This document shows positions 26,268 to 35,515 of a stretch of 64,000 nt of DNA, in pieces; position 1 is the stretch's first letter, and each line of letters starts with the position of its first letter. The notes beneath the pieces are model-generated. The model was not told the origin of the DNA. It made no database searches and was given only the letters and a program-made list of their open reading frames with translations. The position numbers were made by a program, and so were the translations under genes. Source of the DNA: Paenibacillus sp. (GTDB lineage: Bacteria; Bacillota; Bacilli; Paenibacillales; Paenibacillaceae); assembly GCA_017512705.1 (NCBI GenBank), contig JAFWEX010000152.1:1-64000 (forward strand), given 5' to 3'.

Positions 26268-26957
26268 ATGAATACATTGGAACAGCATCGTTGGAATATA
26301 AGTGAGTTGGAAGCCGTTAACATACAACAGGAATTAGCCCAGAAAGTCATTCAAGAAGATGCATTCAATCAAATTCACTATGTTGCAGGAGTAGACGTTG
26401 CTTATAGCAAATCCAATGACAAACTAATCGCAGCAATCGTCATCCTGGAATCAGAATCATTGAAATTAGTAGAGTCAGTTATTGTTGAAGATACGGTTCA
26501 ATTCCCATATATCCCGGGATTATTTTCGTTTAGAGAGCTTCCTCCTGTAATCAAAGCATTTGAAAAGATAAAGACACCCCCTCAACTAGTGGTTTGCGAT
26601 GGACAAGGCTTAGCCCACCCTAGACGATTTGGTTTAGCTTGTCATTTAGGGGTGCTGTATGATATTCCTACAATTGGATGTGGAAAAACAAAACTATTAG
26701 GTAACTATAATGAACCGGAACAACACAGAGGAGCTCAGTCGCCTTTAGTGGACAATAACGAGATCATTGGGAGTGTACTGAGAACTCAAAAAAATATTAA
26801 TCCTATCTTCGTTTCTGTGGGTCATCGAATCTCTTTATCCACTGCCTGTCATTGGATACTTAAGTTATCTCCCAAATATCGTTTGCCTGAGACGACTCGG
26901 CAAGCCGATCAGATCGTGAACAGAACTTTATCGCTTCAGAATCCATCTGCTACTTGA
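26268..26957 (+). CDS. nfi: Endonuclease V (deoxyinosine 3' endonuclease)
   Basis: Cuts DNA near deoxyinosine and other deaminated bases, starting their repair. Family blocks are clear: VAGVDVAYS with the catalytic Asp, PYIPGLFSFRE with the Glu, and VCDGQGLAHPRRFGLACHLG with the second Asp and the base-pocket residues; IGCGKTKLLG follows. About 229 residues, the usual length. The start at 26268 has TTGGAGGAG eight bases upstream. It stands alone between two terminators. Confidence 0.93.
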   Translation: MNTLEQHRWNISELEAVNIQQELAQKVIQEDAFNQIHYVAGVDVAYSKSNDKLIAAIVILESESLKLVESVIVEDTVQFPYIPGLFSFRELPPVIKAFEKIKTPPQLVVCDGQGLAHPRRFGLACHLGVLYDIPTIGCGKTKLLGNYNEPEQHRGAQSPLVDNNEIIGSVLRTQKNINPIFVSVGHRISLSTACHWILKLSPKYRLPETTRQADQIVNRTLSLQNPSAT

Positions 26958-27270
26958 GTTATTACGTGATGTAATCGTTCATGGCAACTTGGATTCTACC
27001 ATTTATTTTCACAACTCATCTAACTTCACTTTCCCTCTCCTTCTTCAATTGGAGAACCCAAAAAGCTCATTCCTACTTATAGTTCAAGTGGGAATGGGCT
27101 TTTGAACATTTAGTATCCATATACTATGATGTAAGAGCACCAGAAAATGATCATAACAAAAAACAGATCAATTATGGTGGTATCTGACCAAAATCGAGCT
27201 GCTTCGTGTATCGATATGCCTATACCAAGTTATCAATCAAATGCTTTGATTTATGAATATATGAGCTATT
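26958..27270. other. Intergenic region with terminator
   Basis: A long hairpin at 27061-27103 (AAAAGCtCATTCC with GGAATGgGCTTTT) is the likely terminator of the endonuclease V gene. Apart from that I see nothing in this stretch. Confidence 0.6.
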
Positions 27271-27756
27271 TCATACAACTTTTTTACTGCACCAATCAGA
27301 GTTATATGGCATTTGGCTTAATTTTAATATATCAGCAGCTGAATAAAACCAATCGGCGTCATCAAACCATAAATAATCCTCTCTATTTTCTTTAAAGTAT
27401 TCTACTACAAATTTAAATATAAATTCGTACTCATGATTAATATTTTCAATATCCACTGCCCAGAAATAATTTTTATTTCCAGTCAGCCAAGTGAAGCTAT
27501 CATACAAATCTTCTCTGGCTTTGTTTATATTAAACGTGAAGTATCTAATATTCTCTTCATCTTCAATATGTTTAAATGTAATCTCGTCTACTTCTGATAA
27601 TGTACCTTCAGCTGAACAAAAACAACCATCTTTGTCTAATTTAGTTTTAATGTAGAAGCAATACATCTTAGCTCTTTCAGCTGCTTTTATAAATTGACTA
27701 ATAGTTTCCTCAGGAGAGTAATTTCCCATGTTTTTCAAAAAGATAATAGAACTCAC
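27271..27756 (-). CDS. Putative immunity protein (161 aa)
   Basis: An AT-rich gene for an acidic, aromatic-rich soluble protein (FTWLTGNKNYFWAVD, YLWFDDADWFY). It overlaps the upstream fragment by four bases (ATGA), and the upstream fragment looks like the end of a toxin. The pair has the layout of a polymorphic toxin tail with its immunity gene. Family not recognised. Confidence 0.6.
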   Translation of the reverse strand: MSSIIFLKNMGNYSPEETISQFIKAAERAKMYCFYIKTKLDKDGCFCSAEGTLSEVDEITFKHIEDEENIRYFTFNINKAREDLYDSFTWLTGNKNYFWAVDIENINHEYEFIFKFVVEYFKENREDYLWFDDADWFYSAADILKLSQMPYNSDWCSKKVV

Positions 27757-28077
27757 TTCATCAAAACCTCTCTTAATTCATCAAGTGAACTTGTGATTTT
27801 TATACCTTTATCCTTCATTATTTTTACTAAGTAAGCCTGTGTCTTATTCTTGATTGTGACATCTTCGATATAGTATATGATTTCTCTATTATCATAGTTA
27901 AAATATTTTTCATTTAATGGATTAGTTAGCTTATCAATTTGCTTTTCATCCAATGCACTTAAAGATTTCTTCACTTCAAATAAAATCTTTCCTATCCAAT
28001 ATACGTATCTCTGGGTTAAAGTACTTTGATTTCATGATTGCTTGATACTCAGACTCGTTAAAACGAAACCAGTCATT
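27753..28077 (-). pseudogene. Degenerate C-terminal toxin fragment, frameshifted
   Basis: Reading leftward from 28077 one frame gives DWFRFNESEYQAIMKSKYF … LDRKDFI and then stops. One base of slippage in the TTT at 27980-27978 connects it to EVKKSLSALDEKQIDKL … ELREVLMK (27974-27753). The joined product is about 107 residues and has no start codon or ribosome site of its own, so it is the tail of a larger lost toxin. The GTG at 27974 could start the second part alone, but I see no good site for it. The tail overlaps the putative immunity gene by four bases. Confidence 0.5.
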
Positions 28078-28421
28078 CTAACATTTTATGTTATTTATGA
28101 ATCTGCTTGACTTTTTCCAATAACAAGAAGTACTATACGCTTATACACATGGAATATATTTCAATATAAACAATAAATATCTAATTCAAGTTCGATTATC
28201 AGGCTTTATTCTAATATGTAATTCCAAACTTGCTAGAGCACTCTAGCCTGTAGCTTTCTTCCCTCTTCGTGCTATCCATAGAAACAGAAAATAAGGGAAG
28301 AATCATTCTCATAGAGAAAGGAGGATCTGAAGGTTTCAATCTGCAAGTTCATCTTTGTTACGTAAGCACTTGTATCTTATCTACTATCACATTCAAAACA
28401 AGAAAGGTGGAATTGATTTTT

Positions 28422-28979
28422 ATGAAAAAGTGGTTTAGTTTATCTCTAATTCTTGTTCTTGTTTTATCGTTTAATACAGCAGTGTTTGCAGAGGCTCAGA
28501 CTGCTCAACCCAAACCTTTGACGAAAGAAGAAGTTCTCAATTCCAAAGCCTTCCTCGAAGCTGTGGAAGCAGCCAAAGCTGAATTTAAAGCGAAGCAGGA
28601 AAATGGCGGTCCAGTTTTACATGCGCCTGCGCCAAAGGTATCTCACATTAATGTGTATGCTGTCGTTTCTCCCAATGGTGGTCAAGAGATTTATGGTTAT
28701 AACAGCAACCCTCTGTCCACTACCAATGATCACGGCGGCAACTGGATTCAGGGCATTACGTTCCAAATCGGTTATGACAGCTCTCACTTTGGCACACTCG
28801 CAGGAAATCAAATGACAAACACTTGGTCCGAGCCTATCGATCTGGACGGTGATCGTATTATAGATGCCTGGGCCTATTCGTGGGTGTATGAAGCACCTAC
28901 TTCGGGAGGGCAATTCGTAGGAACTGTTTATTCTATCAATAATGCAGCCAAATGGACTGCCTGGATTAACGTTCGTTAA
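28422..28979 (+). CDS. Secreted protein of unknown function (185 aa)
   Basis: A typical signal peptide (KKWFSLSLILVLVLSFNTAVFA, cut about residue 24) and a mature part of about 160 residues. A Lys/Ala/Glu-rich helix (KEEVLNSKAFLEAVEAAKAEF) is followed by a beta-rich C-terminal domain with a DLDGDRIIDAW loop that looks like a calcium site. Start at 28422 with AAAGGTGG upstream. Family not recognised; it is followed by a terminator, so it is a single-gene unit. Confidence 0.75.
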   Translation: MKKWFSLSLILVLVLSFNTAVFAEAQTAQPKPLTKEEVLNSKAFLEAVEAAKAEFKAKQENGGPVLHAPAPKVSHINVYAVVSPNGGQEIYGYNSNPLSTTNDHGGNWIQGITFQIGYDSSHFGTLAGNQMTNTWSEPIDLDGDRIIDAWAYSWVYEAPTSGGQFVGTVYSINNAAKWTAWINVR

Positions 28980-29010
28980 CTTTTAAAGTCCGACATGCAA
29001 GAAAAAATTA

Positions 29011-29060
29011 AAACTGTACCTCGTAGAGAGACTATAACGTCTTCTTTTCAGGTACAGTTT
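29011..29060 (+). terminator. Hairpin after the secreted protein gene
   Basis: AAACTGTACCT pairs with AGGTACAGTTT across a loop of about 28 bases that holds a minor inner stem. The T tract is short. Confidence 0.6.
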
Positions 29061-29292
29061 ACTTTACATGATCAATCGAGGTCCAGGTATGTGCTTGTAA
29101 TAATTCTTTTAAATAAAATACAATCCACTGCCAATCTGATCCTCGGGCCCATTGTGATGGCTATAATCTCTTCAGTATTCAAAACTAGGGGAAATGAATC
29201 TTCTATTTTTAGTAAAATCCTTTTAGTATAGGAACCCATAATCGGTATGCTCTATGTAAACATCCTTGTTCCTTCATTAGATACTCATCCAT

Positions 29293-29781
29293 TTACAACA
29301 GTTGAATCGAATCGCCCCAATGTCCTAAATAAAAAGTAATTTTAGATCTAATATGTACCTTTTTCCAATCCTTTTTATCCATCGAGAAGGTTTCCTTGCC
29401 AAAAATAGGAGATATAACGTGAATATAAAACCGCCCATCATCTTCAACCATTTTAGTGATTACTGCTGTCAGAGGATCTTTGGTTTCTTCTTTGTTAATT
29501 GAAACGATATAGAGATACTTCCCCTCGTTAAGATATCGATAGCTTAGTTCATCCCCATCTCTTAATTTGCCACAGGATGGACTTTCAAACAATTCTATCT
29601 TCGTTCTGTTGTGCCCTTTTGATAGATCGCGAACCGTTACCTTACATAATGAATCACCCTGTGGTTCAACTGAAACAATGTGACTGGTCGATGATATAGG
29701 TATAGGTTTATTCATTGAATACCAAACCCAACCTAATGTAGCAGCAATCAAGAAAATACAGATGACAAATCCTTTTTTCAA
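29293..29781 (-). CDS. Membrane-anchored hypothetical protein (about 162 aa)
   Basis: One N-terminal membrane helix (FVICIFLIAATLGWVWYSM) and an outer domain of about 135 residues, mainly beta. I start at a TTG (29781) because GGAGGGAGG lies eight bases before it; an upstream ATG at 29802 is open but has no site. Family not recognised. Divergent from nothing obvious; it shares the minus strand with yaaA. Confidence 0.65.
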   Translation of the reverse strand: MKKGFVICIFLIAATLGWVWYSMNKPIPISSTSHIVSVEPQGDSLCKVTVRDLSKGHNRTKIELFESPSCGKLRDGDELSYRYLNEGKYLYIVSINKEETKDPLTAVITKMVEDDGRFYIHVISPIFGKETFSMDKKDWKKVHIRSKITFYLGHWGDSIQLL

Positions 29782-29936
29782 AATACATTCCTCCCTCCTC
29801 ATTGATCCTCATTTGTTACTTTCCAGCTCTTCTGTACAAAATCGTCCAAGTATAACTATCGACATTTTCCTTTATTTAGATAACAGTGCAGTAGTCCTCC
29901 ATTGTAGCATTTTACTCTGTAGAGGATTTAAAAAAC

Positions 29937-29961
29937 AAAAAAGCCGCCAGATGACGACTTT
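29937..29961 (-). terminator. Terminator downstream of yaaA
   Basis: On the minus strand AAAGTCGTC-ATCT-GGCGGCTTT forms a nine-pair stem with wobbles and runs into TTTTTTG. Confidence 0.7.
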
Positions 29962-30013
29962 CAGATATAACATAAAACGATTCTGGTTCACGTATATATT
30001 CATACACCCAAGA

Positions 30014-30766
30014 CTACTTTTCCGCTGAATAGACAAATACATAAGTACGTTCATCCGATTGTTCTTCCGAGAAAACAAACTCTAATCGATCAAATTTCTT
30101 GATCTCCTGCACATCTGTAATCTTACGCTCTGCCATATAGCGCACCATCTCACCTCTAGCCATCTTGGCGCGAGTGGCCTTCTCCACCAGCTTCCCATCA
30201 ACCATTTCTCCGAAGACACAGGTGATCAAACGGGTCTCTTCCTTTAGAAAAGGAGTAATGTTCTTACTATATTCTTTGGAGGCCAGATTCAGTATGCAGT
30301 TAGTCTCCGCTTGAAGCTGATCGGCCAGCTTGCTGCCCCAGAACTGATAGAGGGATTTGAATCCCGGACCTTGCAGCTTTCCCTGCATCTCGAGTCGATA
30401 GGGAGTTACCCCGTCCAAAGGACGCAGCATGCCATAAAATCCGGATAATATGCGCAAATGCTGCTCCAGATACGCCAACTCCTCCTGCTGGAAAACCCCA
30501 GGCGCCATGTACTGATACTGAATGCCCTCATAGGCGTAGATGGCTGGTGTGAGGTTAGACTTCACATTCATATGTTGAATCCGCTCCATATTCAATTCGG
30601 CGATTGCATCGTTACTTTTCCATAACGTTTTGAGCTCATCATAGGATAATTTTTGGAGCACATTCAACAGTTGTTCTGTCTCGTTTATGAATTGAGGTAA
30701 CTGCGAGCTAGCCATCAGATCGGTATCAATTTTCATTTTTTTTGCTGGTGAAACAATTATTCTCAT
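30014..30766 (-). CDS. yaaA: Peroxide stress protein YaaA (DUF328)
   Basis: The N-terminus (MRIIVSPAKKM) and the blocks LWKSNDAIAELN, ITPAIYAYEG-like LTPAIYAYEG, ILSGFYGMLRPLDGVTPYRLEM and NLASKEYSK are typical of YaaA. In Escherichia coli it limits iron-driven damage under peroxide; it has a DNA-binding fold related to helix-hairpin-helix proteins. 250 residues, normal length. Single gene with its own terminator. Confidence 0.95.
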   Translation of the reverse strand: MRIIVSPAKKMKIDTDLMASSQLPQFINETEQLLNVLQKLSYDELKTLWKSNDAIAELNMERIQHMNVKSNLTPAIYAYEGIQYQYMAPGVFQQEELAYLEQHLRILSGFYGMLRPLDGVTPYRLEMQGKLQGPGFKSLYQFWGSKLADQLQAETNCILNLASKEYSKNITPFLKEETRLITCVFGEMVDGKLVEKATRAKMARGEMVRYMAERKITDVQEIKKFDRLEFVFSEEQSDERTYVFVYSAEK

Positions 30767-30851
30767 CGTGTTAATCCATCCTTAATCTACCGTTGTTTTG
30801 TCGTTTATTCATTGTACTGGATTGGACAGACGAATCCAATGGTTAGCCCAC

Positions 30852-31148
30852 TTATCTCCCACGATCATTGGGATCAGGCGTTAATTGCACCCATTGCTCT
30901 CCCCTATAGGTGTAAACATATTCCTGTGGATCATCTTTTAATTTTACAACAACAGGATATTTCGGCATTTTACTACGACGAGCGGTGATACTTATAATCG
31001 TATGCTCATCTATTCCTTTTTCGGTGGTTAAATACTCTCTCAGATCATTTTCAAGTTTCCCCATATCACTTTTATATGAGCCGTACCACACAAAACAAGC
31101 CATTATCACTATTGTCACTAACAACAATGAGACTTTTAGAAATTTCAT
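30852..31148 (-). CDS. DUF3139-family small membrane-anchored protein (98 aa)
   Basis: An N-terminal membrane helix (LKVSLLLVTIVIMACFVWYG) with a small outer domain carrying EYLTTEKGI near 45 and PKYPVVVKLKDDPQEYVYTY near 70, the pattern I know from DUF3139 proteins of bacilli. Role unknown; such proteins are often found as small exported proteins in multi-copy families. Confidence 0.65.
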   Translation of the reverse strand: MKFLKVSLLLVTIVIMACFVWYGSYKSDMGKLENDLREYLTTEKGIDEHTIISITARRSKMPKYPVVVKLKDDPQEYVYTYRGEQWVQLTPDPNDRGR

Positions 31149-31359
31149 CTTAGTTCACCCTAGCTTTTTTATCGAATAATTTTCACAAGCAGATTGCCTG
31201 CTTTTTGAATAGGCCTTTGCTACCAGTTGTACTTATAACTTGTCAATATGTTATTACCTGAATTTGAGTCCATATTCTCATGGTCTCGGTACACCGTTTT
31301 GCTAAGATAATAATATTCCTACATAACTATCTATGTACAAGAGAAAGGGTGCCTCTTCC

Positions 31360-32115
31360 GTGTATTTTATTCAATTACTGGTCGCTCTTGCAATTTTGGG
31401 CGGTTCAGCTAGTTCTAATTATGCAACATCTACACAAATGGAAATCAAATCGTTACAACCTCAGACGGCTTCTTCTGATCATATCATGGAGTCCGGTTTG
31501 AAGCCTTTCCGAGATGAAAAGTTTTTTAAAGATCTCGATCCTTTCGAGCAAGCCGCTGAAAACCTTAGGGAGGATTATTCTACCTTTGATTCATGGGACC
31601 CATACAATGTCGGGGATACGGGCACGTTTCTTTATGGCGGACAAGTAAAAGTGTTAAGAACACTTCCTTTGAATCAGAGTATTTCTATAGGACCAATGAC
31701 TATTCATATGTTGAATGTTCAATTAATAGAAGTTAGTGATATTCCGAAGGACACCCAGAAGAACATTTCCATTCTGAATCAGGAGAAGATTGGACCCGAT
31801 ATGACGTATATTAAAATCCTCTACAGCATCGAAAATACAACCGATCAAAATATCGGGTTTTACGGGTTAAACTCCGTCCATCCGAACATAGGGAAACCCT
31901 ATTCGGCAGATCGTAATTTCATGAGGAGGATCTATGGATATCATCAATATGACGGTGTAGTCATGGATGATATAGTCAATGGATATGTATTCACAGAGGA
32001 TCCTGATCAGCTGGAATCTATTGAACTGATTTTTAATAAAATCTATGACTATGACACTGGAGAAACTATCGTAGAGCCAACTTCATTGACTATACCTTTT
32101 ACAGCCCAGGACTAA
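31360..32115 (+). CDS. Putative exported protein (about 251 aa)
   Basis: I start at a GTG (31360) preceded by AGAAAGGG ten bases away; a nearer ATG (31333) has no site. The N-terminus then reads as a signal peptide (YFIQLLVALAILGGSASSNYA). The mature part has a beta-rich domain with NQSISIGPMTIHMLNVQLIEV and DMTYIKILYSIENTTDQNI, a pattern seen in DUF4352-like immunoglobulin-fold domains. Ends before a hairpin terminator. Confidence 0.65.
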   Translation: MYFIQLLVALAILGGSASSNYATSTQMEIKSLQPQTASSDHIMESGLKPFRDEKFFKDLDPFEQAAENLREDYSTFDSWDPYNVGDTGTFLYGGQVKVLRTLPLNQSISIGPMTIHMLNVQLIEVSDIPKDTQKNISILNQEKIGPDMTYIKILYSIENTTDQNIGFYGLNSVHPNIGKPYSADRNFMRRIYGYHQYDGVVMDDIVNGYVFTEDPDQLESIELIFNKIYDYDTGETIVEPTSLTIPFTAQD

Positions 32116-32167
32116 TAAAAACAATTCCCTTTATGAATATCCTTTCTAGGATCATAGCACATTATGA

Positions 32168-32195
32168 ATGAACCCCGGCTAAAGTCAGGGTTCAT
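32168..32195. terminator. Bidirectional hairpin between convergent genes
   Basis: ATGAACCC pairs with GGGTTCAT. It lies between two genes that end toward each other (32115 and 32237). Confidence 0.6.
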
Positions 32196-32236
32196 TTCGT
32201 ATATATAGTCTCATTAGAGATAACATTTCCGACGAG

Positions 32237-32911
32237 TTATAAAAAACCATTTAATCCTCCGAAAATTTTTCCAATGACATCAAAGTAAATCATGCTAAAA
32301 GATAACAGTAGTGCTACAGGGATTACAGTTAACATATGTATTTTCTTCCTAGGAACAATCCATAGTAAAGTAATGACCATGAGTAAATAGAATCCCATAA
32401 GTATTGGAACCAAATAATAATGCTCATGTTCAGGCAAGTAAGCATTCTTTAATGTATATCCTTCTGTTATTAGAACGGCCACCGGAAGCGACAGGATGAA
32501 ACTTGCTACATATCCATGCCCACGTGCATACCACATCACAACAGCACATATTGGCGATACGACTGCACAGATGATCCAGAACATCGTTTCGTTCTTGGAG
32601 AAAAAATGCAGAAAAAACACAGTGTACAGATAATAAAACGTCAGTAGTGATGTGAAAAAGGAGAACACCTTAACGGCCGCCGATCTTGGCGAATAGCTAT
32701 AAACGGAAATAAGTGTTGCAACAAAAATCCAAATGCCTAAACGTCCACCAATTTGATCAAATACGGGATTCACTCCCTGAGTATCTACAAGTTTGGCTGC
32801 CAGGCCCATAATCCCTCCAAGAATAATCACCCATACCAAAGAATAAGCTTTTCGTCCGTTGCTCACATCGTTCATCGTTCTCATTTTGTTTAATTTATGT
32901 TGTATCCCCAT
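32237..32911 (-). CDS. Multi-spanning membrane protein, unknown (224 aa)
   Basis: About seven hydrophobic helices (VWVIILGGIMGLAAKLV, IWIFVATLISVYSY, FFTSLLTFYYLYTVFFLHFF, and four more), a short soluble N-terminus and KNAYLPEHEHYYLVP in a loop. AAGGAG precedes the ATG. It looks like a DUF6518-type protein, but I am not certain. No neighbour suggests a substrate. Confidence 0.7.
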   Translation of the reverse strand: MGIQHKLNKMRTMNDVSNGRKAYSLVWVIILGGIMGLAAKLVDTQGVNPVFDQIGGRLGIWIFVATLISVYSYSPRSAAVKVFSFFTSLLTFYYLYTVFFLHFFSKNETMFWIICAVVSPICAVVMWYARGHGYVASFILSLPVAVLITEGYTLKNAYLPEHEHYYLVPILMGFYLLMVITLLWIVPRKKIHMLTVIPVALLLSFSMIYFDVIGKIFGGLNGFL

Positions 32912-33024
32912 TTCAAGCTCCTTCCCCTTAGATTATTGTGAATTTCCGCCCGACTACTAAACCATCCCATAACATTGTATTTTATAAAACAGTCACGATA
33001 AGAAAGGCCAAAAGACTTGTATAT

Positions 33025-33065
33025 AAAAACCTTGGTACACAGCAACTTACACAGTGTAACCAAGG
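33025..33065 (-). terminator. Terminator of the SleB-like gene
   Basis: On the minus strand CCTTGGTTACAC pairs with GTGTACCAAGG and runs into TTTTTAT. Confidence 0.85.
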
Positions 33066-33099
33066 TCTTTTATCATGAATATATCATACTCTTCTGTCT

Positions 33100-33915
33100 T
33101 CATCTCGTAAAATCATGTGCCCCAATGGTCAATAGCGTCGGCCTACTCTTACTCCATTCGGATGTCGCAATCTTCGGATTGTAATAATACAGTGCACCAT
33201 GCGTCGGATCGGCACCGTTCAAAGCCTGGCGTGCCGCCTTATACGAGGTGGCGGTTGGTTTCAGATTAAACTGACCATCGTCCACAGCAGTGAACTGCCC
33301 CTTTTGAAAAATAACTTCGGAGATCGATGATGGAAACTCACCCGACTGTACACGGTTTAAGACAACTGCCCCTACAGCAACTTGTCCTTCAAAAGATTCC
33401 CCGCGCGCTTCCCCATGGATCAGCTTCGCAAGCTGACGTAGCGTCTCGCCTTCGGCTTTCACCTTCTTGTTCAGCCTCTCCAAAGTAATTGGCCCGGCTA
33501 CACCATCGGCACTCAATCCCTGTGCTTGCTGGAATTCCCGAACGGCACTTTGAGTGATCGAACCATAATAACCTGTCACTCCAGCATCGAAATACCCCAA
33601 GTCGCTCAATTGCTCTTGCAATTGTACCACATGTTCACTACGAACGCCGTGCTCCAGCTTCTGCGCCCCTACAGAAGGCACAGCCACGGTAAGTCCCAGT
33701 GTCATTGCGCAAACACCGAGAAGCATATGGACTCGTCCTGCTCTTTTTCCATTCTTCTTGCCTCGACGATGAGTCACTTTCCGACTAACCGTAATAGGTT
33801 CCATGTCGATCATAGTGGGAATATCAAGACTCTTCTTCTCTATTTCTACAACAGCTTTTTCAGCTTCTTCATTCATCTCAGTCATCTGATTCATTACTAA
33901 TCTGTTCTTTATCAT
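33100..33915 (-). CDS. SleB-type cell wall hydrolase with peptidoglycan-binding domain (271 aa)
   Basis: Residues of about 88-150 are a peptidoglycan-binding 1 domain (RSEHVVQLQEQLSDLGYFDAG … GPITLERLN). Residues 160-271 are the SleB/CwlJ hydrolase_2 domain (LIHGEARGES with the catalytic Glu, VAVGAVVLNRV, GALYYYNP). It cuts spore cortex or cell wall peptidoglycan, like SleB in germination. It is unusual in having about 60 charged residues before the hydrophobic segment (VHMLLGVCAMTLGLTVAVPS), so the export signal is internal or the protein is a membrane-anchored type II form. GGAGGG before the ATG supports this long N-terminus. Confidence 0.88.
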   Translation of the reverse strand: MIKNRLVMNQMTEMNEEAEKAVVEIEKKSLDIPTMIDMEPITVSRKVTHRRGKKNGKRAGRVHMLLGVCAMTLGLTVAVPSVGAQKLEHGVRSEHVVQLQEQLSDLGYFDAGVTGYYGSITQSAVREFQQAQGLSADGVAGPITLERLNKKVKAEGETLRQLAKLIHGEARGESFEGQVAVGAVVLNRVQSGEFPSSISEVIFQKGQFTAVDDGQFNLKPTATSYKAARQALNGADPTHGALYYYNPKIATSEWSKSRPTLLTIGAHDFTR

Positions 33916-34069
33916 TTCAATTACCCTCCATTTATCCGAATCCAGATCATATCGTTTCCCCCTGAATCCTCTTGGTTGGACATCCCCATCCCGAGTGTCA
34001 TTATAGGATAACGAATGTATTCAGTCTATCGGACTGATGGAGCATGAAAAAATGAGTCTTACTCATCGC

Positions 34070-34113
34070 AAAAAGAGGCATGAGCCCAAGGTCGTATCAG
34101 GGCCATGCCTCTT
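34070..34113 (-). terminator. Terminator of the monooxygenase/ABC/MFS operon
   Basis: AGAGGCATG(G)GCCC pairs with GGGCtCATGCCTCT on the minus strand, followed by TTTTT. It lies about 90 bases after the MFS stop. Confidence 0.85.
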
Positions 34114-34200
34114 CATGTATCAACTTTATATCGCTTATGCTGCCTCCATTATCGTAGGCAGGCAGACCCGTACAAAAGTTGCGATAAAATTTTATAACGA

Positions 34201-35418
34201 TTACTCTGCGAGTTCCTGCCCCTTCGTTTCCCGTCCCCAGAACAACACAGCGGCTGCACCAATAAGAATGGTTACGAAGAAAATAGTGAAAATAAGGCTG
34301 ATGGGTACCGCTCTTTGAACCAGCATACCCACCATGAACGGTGCAAGCACGCCTCCAATCCGGCCCACCGATGTAGCCAGTCCCACACCTGTGGAACGCA
34401 AGGAGGTTGGATATAATTCTGGGCTATACGCGTACAATCCACCCCAGGCACCGAGGTTAAAGAACGATAAGCAGATGCCTGCGGCCAGAATCGTTGCTTC
34501 CGTTGTAGCCAGTCCAAAGGCAATTGCGCTAACTGCTGTCAGCGTCAGATACACGACAAGCACGAACTTGCGCCCATAACGTTCAATGAAATATGCTGCA
34601 GTGAAGTAACCTGGCAGCTGTGCAATCGTCATGATCAGCACATATTGGAAACTTTTCACTAATGTAAAACCTTTCGCCATCACAACCGAAGGCAACCACA
34701 AGAACATGCCATAATACGAGAAAATAACGGTAAACCACAAAATCCATAGCATCAATGTGGTGCGGCGATGCGGCGCCGACCAGACCGTCGCAACCTTTTC
34801 ACGAAACGTGATTTTATGCAACTTTGTGTGATTCTTGTATCGCGGTGGATCTTGAATAGCACGACGCAGATACAGTGCATAGAACGCCGGTATTGCACCA
34901 ATGGCAAATGCAATTCTCCATCCATACTCCGGGATAACGAAATTCGCGATGAGCGCAGATACGATCCAGCCCCCTGCCCAGAAGCTTTCCAATAAAACAA
35001 CCGCACGTCCACGTTCTGCAGTAGGCATGGACTCGGATACCAGTGTAGATGCCACGGGCAGTTCGCCGCCGAGACCTATTCCTGCAATCAGACGCAGTGC
35101 ACACAAGGCCGCAAATCCTGTAGCGAGTGCAGATAGACCACTTGCAATGGTGAAGATCAGCAACGTCCACATTAGGATCGCTTTTCGTCCAAAACGGTCT
35201 GCGAGTGCACCTGCAAGCAGGGCACCCAGTGCCATACCGATGGAATTGATACTCGTCAGCGTCCCGACTTGTCCGGGACTGAGACTCCATTCCTTGGCAA
35301 GTGCTGCGACGATAAAGGAGATCATGCCAACCTCCATCGCATCAAACAGCCAGCTCATACCAGCACTGAACAGCAGCTTTCGCTGCTTGGGATTCCGCAA
35401 TACTTCCAATTTGCTCAT
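34201..35418 (-). CDS. MFS transporter, NiaP/SP-like family (405 aa)
   Basis: Twelve membrane helices with the sugar/aromatic-acid porter signatures: GxLADRFGRKAILM between helices 2 and 3 (here ADRFGRKAILMW), GIGLGGELPVASTLVSE in helix 4 region, and YGRKFVLVVYL in the second half. The ATG at 35418 has AAGGGAG ten bases upstream. It follows the ABC permease by about 100 bases that include a possible operator. Its substrate may be the product of the monooxygenase or an unrelated organic acid such as nicotinate; the sequence does not tell which. Confidence 0.85.
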   Translation of the reverse strand: MSKLEVLRNPKQRKLLFSAGMSWLFDAMEVGMISFIVAALAKEWSLSPGQVGTLTSINSIGMALGALLAGALADRFGRKAILMWTLLIFTIASGLSALATGFAALCALRLIAGIGLGGELPVASTLVSESMPTAERGRAVVLLESFWAGGWIVSALIANFVIPEYGWRIAFAIGAIPAFYALYLRRAIQDPPRYKNHTKLHKITFREKVATVWSAPHRRTTLMLWILWFTVIFSYYGMFLWLPSVVMAKGFTLVKSFQYVLIMTIAQLPGYFTAAYFIERYGRKFVLVVYLTLTAVSAIAFGLATTEATILAAGICLSFFNLGAWGGLYAYSPELYPTSLRSTGVGLATSVGRIGGVLAPFMVGMLVQRAVPISLIFTIFFVTILIGAAAVLFWGRETKGQELAE

Positions 35419-35462
35419 CAAATTCTAGCTCCCTTGATCTCTATGTAGTCATTCCGACACTA

Positions 35463-35485
35463 AATCATTATTATGCAGAATGATT
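35463..35485 (-). promoter_or_regulatory. Inverted repeat upstream of the MFS gene
   Basis: AATCATT-N9-AATGATT, with a second palindrome ATGCA-AATTA-TGCAT about ten bases on (near 35494-35510). It lies in the only gap of the operon tail and may be an operator or part of a promoter for the MFS gene. Confidence 0.4.
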
Positions 35486-35515
35486 CAGAAATCAATGCAA
35501 ATTATGCATTAGCCC

